Origin: Pirellula sp.
GTDB lineage: Bacteria > Planctomycetota > Planctomycetia > Pirellulales > Pirellulaceae
Reading direction: 5' to 3'
Length of the DNA: 52,494 bases
Assembly: GCA_025459355.1 (NCBI GenBank)
Contig: JALOQS010000010.1
Location: 1-52,494, forward strand
Shown: positions 48,287 through 52,494 of the stretch, in pieces
Numbering within the stretch: the stretch's first letter is position 1
Layout: each line of letters opens with the position of its first letter
Translations under genes and position numbers: made by a program
The notes under the pieces: generated by a model
Database searches by the model: none
Told to the model about the DNA's origin: nothing
The model's input: only the letters and a program-made list of their open reading frames with translations

Positions 48287-49510
48287 TCACTTATCGAGCT
48301 TGTGTACGATGCGACCGGATAAGTAGACATGCTCCACTTCCAGTTGGTTCGATAAAGTTACGAAATCCGCTTTCTTGCCAACAGAAATACTACCTACTTG
48401 AGTGGCTATGCCTGTTCTTTCGGCCGGTGTCAATGACGCCATGCGAATGATTTCATGCAGTGGAATGTCAGTTGATGTCGCCACGTTTCTTACCATCGAA
48501 TCGAGTGCCATGACCGAACTGGCGAGACCGCCCTCTTGGGTGCGCCCCACTGTTCCATCGCTATAGATCCAATTCTCGTCCTTTTGATCACCAAAAGCAT
48601 ATCGGCCCGAAGGCATATCCAACGCTCGATTGCAATCACTCACTAGGCAAAGCCGATGGCATCCCTTCATCTGCCAAGCGAATCGAATTAATTCGGGGCT
48701 AAGATGACAGCCATCAGCAATAACCTCAGTGCTCATCTCGGGATTGCTCAGCACGTACTCTGCCATGCTAGCCTGCATGGGGAATCCAAACCTTGGGCGT
48801 AACGATACGACCGAGCTCATCGCGCACCAAAAATGATCAACATGCCGCATCCCTAACTGAAACGCAGCATCCATCTCTCCCCAACTGGAATTGGAGTGCC
48901 CGCATGTAATCAGACATCCGTTACGTGATGCCATGCGATAGAAGTCAGCCGCTCCCTCCAATTCGGCAGCACAAGTGGCAATCTTTATAATGCCTGTTGC
49001 AAAATACTCGACCGCTTCTTCGACCGTTGGTATTCGACAGCCTGACTTGGTATGGCAGCCTACCTTATCTTCTGCAAAATAGGGACCGTAAAGATGGACT
49101 CCGTGAATTCTCGGCAAATCGGAATGCGATTTAGAATTCGAGTCCGGTGCATCGCGTTGTTCTATGACTCTCTTTGTCGCTCGGAGCATCTGCATAATCT
49201 GCAGATGAGTGGCGGTGGTGCAAGTTGGAAAGAGGGATGTAACGCCGTGTTGCAAATGCGCACGAGAAGCCTCTCGTATAGCCAGCTCAGTCCCATCCAT
49301 AAAGTCGTGGCCTCGTCCGCCGTGGACGTGAATATCAACAAATCCAGGAGCGAGATAGCCGCCTTGAAGAGATATCAGCTCCGTTTGGGGCGGCAACTCC
49401 GATGGCATCGGCCCGATGTAGTCGATATGCCCTTCCCGGCAAATCACGCACACATTCGACGCAACGCCAGACTCTAGAATAATCTGTCCATTATGAAACA
49501 GGCTTATCAT
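48287..49510 (-). CDS. nagA: N-acetylglucosamine-6-phosphate deacetylase
   Basis: ORF 48287..49537; GGYLAPGFVDIHVHGGRGHDFMDGT retains the HxH metal motif; GHSNSSWGEMDAAFQLGMRHVDHFWCAMS; LVSDCNRALDMPSG. Confidence 0.88.
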   Translation of the reverse strand: MISLFHNGQIILESGVASNVCVICREGHIDYIGPMPSELPPQTELISLQGGYLAPGFVDIHVHGGRGHDFMDGTELAIREASRAHLQHGVTSLFPTCTTATHLQIMQMLRATKRVIEQRDAPDSNSKSHSDLPRIHGVHLYGPYFAEDKVGCHTKSGCRIPTVEEAVEYFATGIIKIATCAAELEGAADFYRMASRNGCLITCGHSNSSWGEMDAAFQLGMRHVDHFWCAMSSVVSLRPRFGFPMQASMAEYVLSNPEMSTEVIADGCHLSPELIRFAWQMKGCHRLCLVSDCNRALDMPSGRYAFGDQKDENWIYSDGTVGRTQEGGLASSVMALDSMVRNVATSTDIPLHEIIRMASLTPAERTGIATQVGSISVGKKADFVTLSNQLEVEHVYLSGRIVHKLDK

Positions 49511-50111
49511 GTTGTGACCACCAATCGTACATGTCAAAGAGGGATTCTCTCAAGTTCTGCTTATGCTTCTCGCGCGACGCTCGCCAATGCTCCGAATCGA
49601 TCGCGCGGTTTAACAAATCAGGAGACTGCTTTTCCAGTAGCTTAGATAAAATCCATCGCTCAGTCGTTTCATCGACTGACGTCTTCCACAAAACCGAGCA
49701 ACCGAAGAATGGGCTGTGCGATGTTGCAATGACTGGCAACCGGCGCCGCCTGGCAGAAAAACAGACCTGCAGCCTTCGCAGGATCGACAATTGCTCAAAT
49801 CCATCGAGCAAAACTAAGTCAAAGAATCGCCATCTTGAGAATGATTGAACGAAATGTTGCGCCGATCTATGGTCGCGATTCAAAAACAAAGACTCAATTC
49901 GAATCTCAGGCTCAAGCCGAATAAGCTCCTTGGCCAATGTTCTTAAGAGCGTTGACTTGCCCGTTCCGTGTGGCCCGACGATAAGCGAACAGCCTCTTTG
50001 ATTGCGGCAATGCTTGGCGAACACCTCCCACTGTTGTCTGCCAAAAAACTCATAATCGATGGCTCCTGGCTGAAAACACTTGGTGGAGAAGGGATTGGAG
50101 GAGTCTCGCAC
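49491..50111 (-). CDS. P-loop ATPase (AAA-like), 206 aa
   Basis: Walker A GPHGTGKST, Walker B-like DLVLLDGFEQL. End overlaps the nagA start by about 20 nt. Confidence 0.7.
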   Translation of the reverse strand: MRDSSNPFSTKCFQPGAIDYEFFGRQQWEVFAKHCRNQRGCSLIVGPHGTGKSTLLRTLAKELIRLEPEIRIESLFLNRDHRSAQHFVQSFSRWRFFDLVLLDGFEQLSILRRLQVCFSARRRRLPVIATSHSPFFGCSVLWKTSVDETTERWILSKLLEKQSPDLLNRAIDSEHWRASREKHKQNLRESLFDMYDWWSQHDKPVS

Positions 50112-50223
50112 CGAATGATACCTAGCATTTTTACGTTGTGATTGAGTCCTAGCTATTCAGGATCGATCGGAGGGATTGCAACGGGGGATGAAAACGAGCC
50201 TCGAATGAAACAATTCGCTGCAC

Positions 50224-50643
50224 CTATTTGGACCGATTTGTGGAAGTCGGCGTAACGCTCCATACAACCAATGACAACAGCCATATCGGGACCAGAAGAA
50301 GCCAAATACCAAAGCCTAACGTATCGTACTTCGATATACCATTAATGCCAGCAGACTGCGTTGTGGTCGCATCGGGCCCCTGGGGCAATTCCACCCCGGC
50401 CAAGGTTGGGGAACTCGGAAAGCCGGGCACACCGGACGTTGAAATCGGGAGTCCAGGCATGGAAGCTCCTCCGAAGTTTTGAGTTCCGGTCATTTCCCCG
50501 GCGTTTGGCAAGGCGTTTACACCTGGCGTGTTAATCCCCGATAGCTGCTTGGGAAAAGGTACGACCCCTATCGCAGGCAATAGCAAAGCCAAACAGCTTG
50601 TCGCACACATAGCGATAAGGCTCATGAATTTGATTGAGTGCAT
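50224..50643 (-). CDS. Small secreted or membrane hypothetical protein
   Basis: ORF 50224..50787; likely start MHSIKFMSLIAMCATSCLALLLPAIG; C-terminal hydrophobic TLGFGIWLLLVPIWLLSLVVWSV. Confidence 0.6.
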   Translation of the reverse strand: MHSIKFMSLIAMCATSCLALLLPAIGVVPFPKQLSGINTPGVNALPNAGEMTGTQNFGGASMPGLPISTSGVPGFPSSPTLAGVELPQGPDATTTQSAGINGISKYDTLGFGIWLLLVPIWLLSLVVWSVTPTSTNRSK

Positions 50644-50850
50644 TCCAGCTCCAAGAAAATCAACGTTATAGGTTCGAAATTTCGACGCCAGCCGCGTGGG
50701 GACCTTACCACATAAGGTCACATAAAATCGATCCGAAACAGCCGTTCCTTCCCAAAAACAGGTCAATTTTCTCAGAAACCGTGGCATTGGAAACTATAAT
50801 CATGGTCCCTGTAACGAGATCCAATTCTGGTGGTCACAAAGGCTAGGTCA

Positions 50851-52140
50851 ATGAGAAAGCTATCAAATCAATCCCTTTTATACGTTCTGCCTTGTTGCGT
50901 TCGGGTAACACCAATAGCCCTATCGTTGCTAGCGGCTTCGTATGCATGTGGGCAAACCGTTCAGAACCGATACACAGCCCCTAATCCGTACTCCGTTCCG
51001 AGCACGCCAGTTTACACTTATCAAGGCCAGGCACCTTCTGTTCAAAGTGCCCCCCCGGTCGTCCAATACCATCAATTGCAGCCGAGCTACCAATTGCAAC
51101 CGAGCTACCATCAAGTGCAACCGAGCTATAACCAACCGCTGCCAGCCCCAGCTTTGCGTTATGCACCTCGGTCGGACGCCTCAGCAACAATCTACGAGAC
51201 GATTCCACCTCGACGCCCAGCGACGGTCGAACAAGGGGCGAATATCGGACAAGGGGCCAGCAATCCATCAAATCCAGTTTTGCCAGATGCGAGGGCATCA
51301 GGTACAGCATCTGGTCAAGCTGCTGGTTGGAATCTGGTGAAACCGAATGATGCGCCCAAGCCAGTCGCGCCCTTGACTCCTAATTTTGCGGACGTTCAAG
51401 AGATCGGTAGAGGGTTGGGAACACCGGGCTTGATTACTCCGGGATCGGTACAGCGTATGGAGCAGTCGGGGCTGGTTATTGAGGATTTCCGTCCTCCGCA
51501 GCCACGACAAGAAGACATTTCACTAGAAGGTCTCCCTCCCGAGGCCAGGCGAGCCTTTTACGATCAATTGCAGCTTCCCGACGGTGGGCGAGTGATGTCA
51601 GCGCGGGTACTGTCCTCTGACTCTGCAGCTCCAGCGACGGAGGCGCAAACCGCTCCTAGTAAACAAGTTCCCGAGACAGAAGAATCTTCGAATCCGGTAC
51701 AACCAACGGGAGAGCCAATCAGCAACGCGAGCGAGACAGAGCAAGAGACACAGCAAAACTTAAAGCCAGTACCATCAGAGCCAAGTCCATCGGTTGTATC
51801 CGAGAAGCGAGCGAACTCGAGCGAATTAGAAGATCGAAACGTGGAGCAGCGTGCGGAGTTGCAAGTCATGCTAGAGAAGCTCACGGAGCAAAACATTTCG
51901 ATCTCGACACAATTGAGATTGCTCAATGAGCGAGTAGCAAAGCTTGAGCAAGCCAACCAAGAGTTAGAGAAAAAGTTGCGAGAGTCCACGCAAGCGGAAG
52001 AAAAAGTTCCTGGCGAAGAAAAATCGAAGGGTGATAAAGGTGACATAGAGGGGGCGTCGAGTAGCGACAGCGGCAAGGACAAAGAAAAGGCTCCTGAAAA
52101 GAAGAGCAAAAGAAAGCCCAAAGACCGCATCGAAGTTTAA
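50851..52140 (+). CDS. Secreted hypothetical protein with Gln-rich repeat and C-terminal coiled coil
   Basis: ORF 50830..52140; signal-like MRKLSNQSLLYVLPCCVRVTPIALSLLAASYACGQ; QLQPSY repeats; ELQVMLEKLTEQNISISTQLRLLNERVAKLEQANQELEKKLRE. Confidence 0.72.
   Translation: MRKLSNQSLLYVLPCCVRVTPIALSLLAASYACGQTVQNRYTAPNPYSVPSTPVYTYQGQAPSVQSAPPVVQYHQLQPSYQLQPSYHQVQPSYNQPLPAPALRYAPRSDASATIYETIPPRRPATVEQGANIGQGASNPSNPVLPDARASGTASGQAAGWNLVKPNDAPKPVAPLTPNFADVQEIGRGLGTPGLITPGSVQRMEQSGLVIEDFRPPQPRQEDISLEGLPPEARRAFYDQLQLPDGGRVMSARVLSSDSAAPATEAQTAPSKQVPETEESSNPVQPTGEPISNASETEQETQQNLKPVPSEPSPSVVSEKRANSSELEDRNVEQRAELQVMLEKLTEQNISISTQLRLLNERVAKLEQANQELEKKLRESTQAEEKVPGEEKSKGDKGDIEGASSSDSGKDKEKAPEKKSKRKPKDRIEV
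51073..51128. repeat. Short tandem ~18-bp repeat encoding QLQPSY-like units
   Basis: caattgcagccgagctac / caattgcaaccgagctac / catcaagtgcaaccgagctat. Confidence 0.8.
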
Positions 52141-52185
52141 CCCCACCACCCACGCCCCCCAGCATATAGTGCCATCCACTGTTTG

Positions 52186-52214
52186 TTGACATTCCTTTTT
52201 TTGTTCGGTATCAT
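52186..52214 (+). promoter_or_regulatory. Candidate sigma70 promoter for the transposase-like gene
   Basis: TTGACA (52186-52191), 17-nt spacer, TATCAT (52209-52214); SD-like GGAG at 52238 before ATG 52249. Confidence 0.5.
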
Positions 52215-52248
52215 GTTCCCAAATCCCTATTTCTAATGGAGAAAAATC

Positions 52249-52494
52249 ATGGTGCGACCCAAACGCTCCGAACAGTTTAGGTACGACGAGATCGCTATAG
52301 TACACTGTGTGCAGCGATGCGTCCGGAGAGCGTTCCTTGCCGGAGACGACGATGTCTCGGGCATTGATTACTCCTATCGTCGTGAATGGATCCGGCGACG
52401 ATTCGAAGCGCTCGCCTCTGTCTTCTCTATCGATGTTCTTAACTACGCGATTCTTTCCAATCACGTACACGTCATCCTTAGAAGTCGTCCCGAT
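52249..52494 (+). mobile_element. IS200-like / RAYT-type (Y1_Tnp) transposase, N-terminal fragment running off the window
   Basis: Open frame MVRPKRSEQFRYDEIAIVHCVQRCVRRAFLAGDDDVSGIDYSYRREWIRRRFEALASVFSIDVLNYAILSNHVHVILRSRPD; SNHVHVILR is the HUH motif context of this family. Absent from the ORF track because it has no stop in the window. Confidence 0.75.

Noticed and set aside
51964-52470. Minus-strand 168-aa ORF over the right edge
   Set aside because: Antisense to the coiled-coil protein end and the transposase-like frame, which has recognisable motifs plus promoter and SD.

Overview
The window looks like a planctomycete (Pirellulales-type) chromosomal region, judging by the DUF1501 gene next to a PSCyt1/DUF1549/DUF1553 gene, a sulfatase, a Tat-exported Gfo/Idh/MocA protein and many secreted proteins. 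It is densely coding, and no rRNA, tRNA or CRISPR was recognised. The left ~8.4 kb is a minus-strand operon-like array of five amidohydrolase-fold genes (one cut by the window edge; two are double-domain fusions, so 7 domains). Every domain whose N-terminal barrel motif is visible lacks the HxH metal-binding motif, whereas the unrelated nagA in the same window keeps it. The rest includes cstA, a Gfo/Idh/MocA oxidoreductase, DUF1501 and PSD1/cytochrome genes, a transglutaminase-like protein with an apparent catalytic His->Ser change, a fatty acid desaturase, a TruC-like pseudouridine synthase, a small protein with two AP2/ERF-like segments, a predicted membrane pseudokinase with a ~26-copy 15-bp repeat, a deoxyhypusine-synthase-like protein, dnaN, a GNAT, ggt, a sulfatase, an MfnD-like ATP-grasp protein, an S41 protease, nadB, an anti-sigma-like membrane protein, LysR-gltB-gltD, ilvE, nagA, a P-loop ATPase, and the start of an IS200/RAYT-type transposase at the right edge. 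The best candidates for something undescribed are the HxH-less amidohydrolase array, the pseudokinase and AP2-like neighbours, and recurrent ~15-bp in-frame tandem duplications across unrelated genes. All functional assignments come from motif recognition by eye; no search was run.
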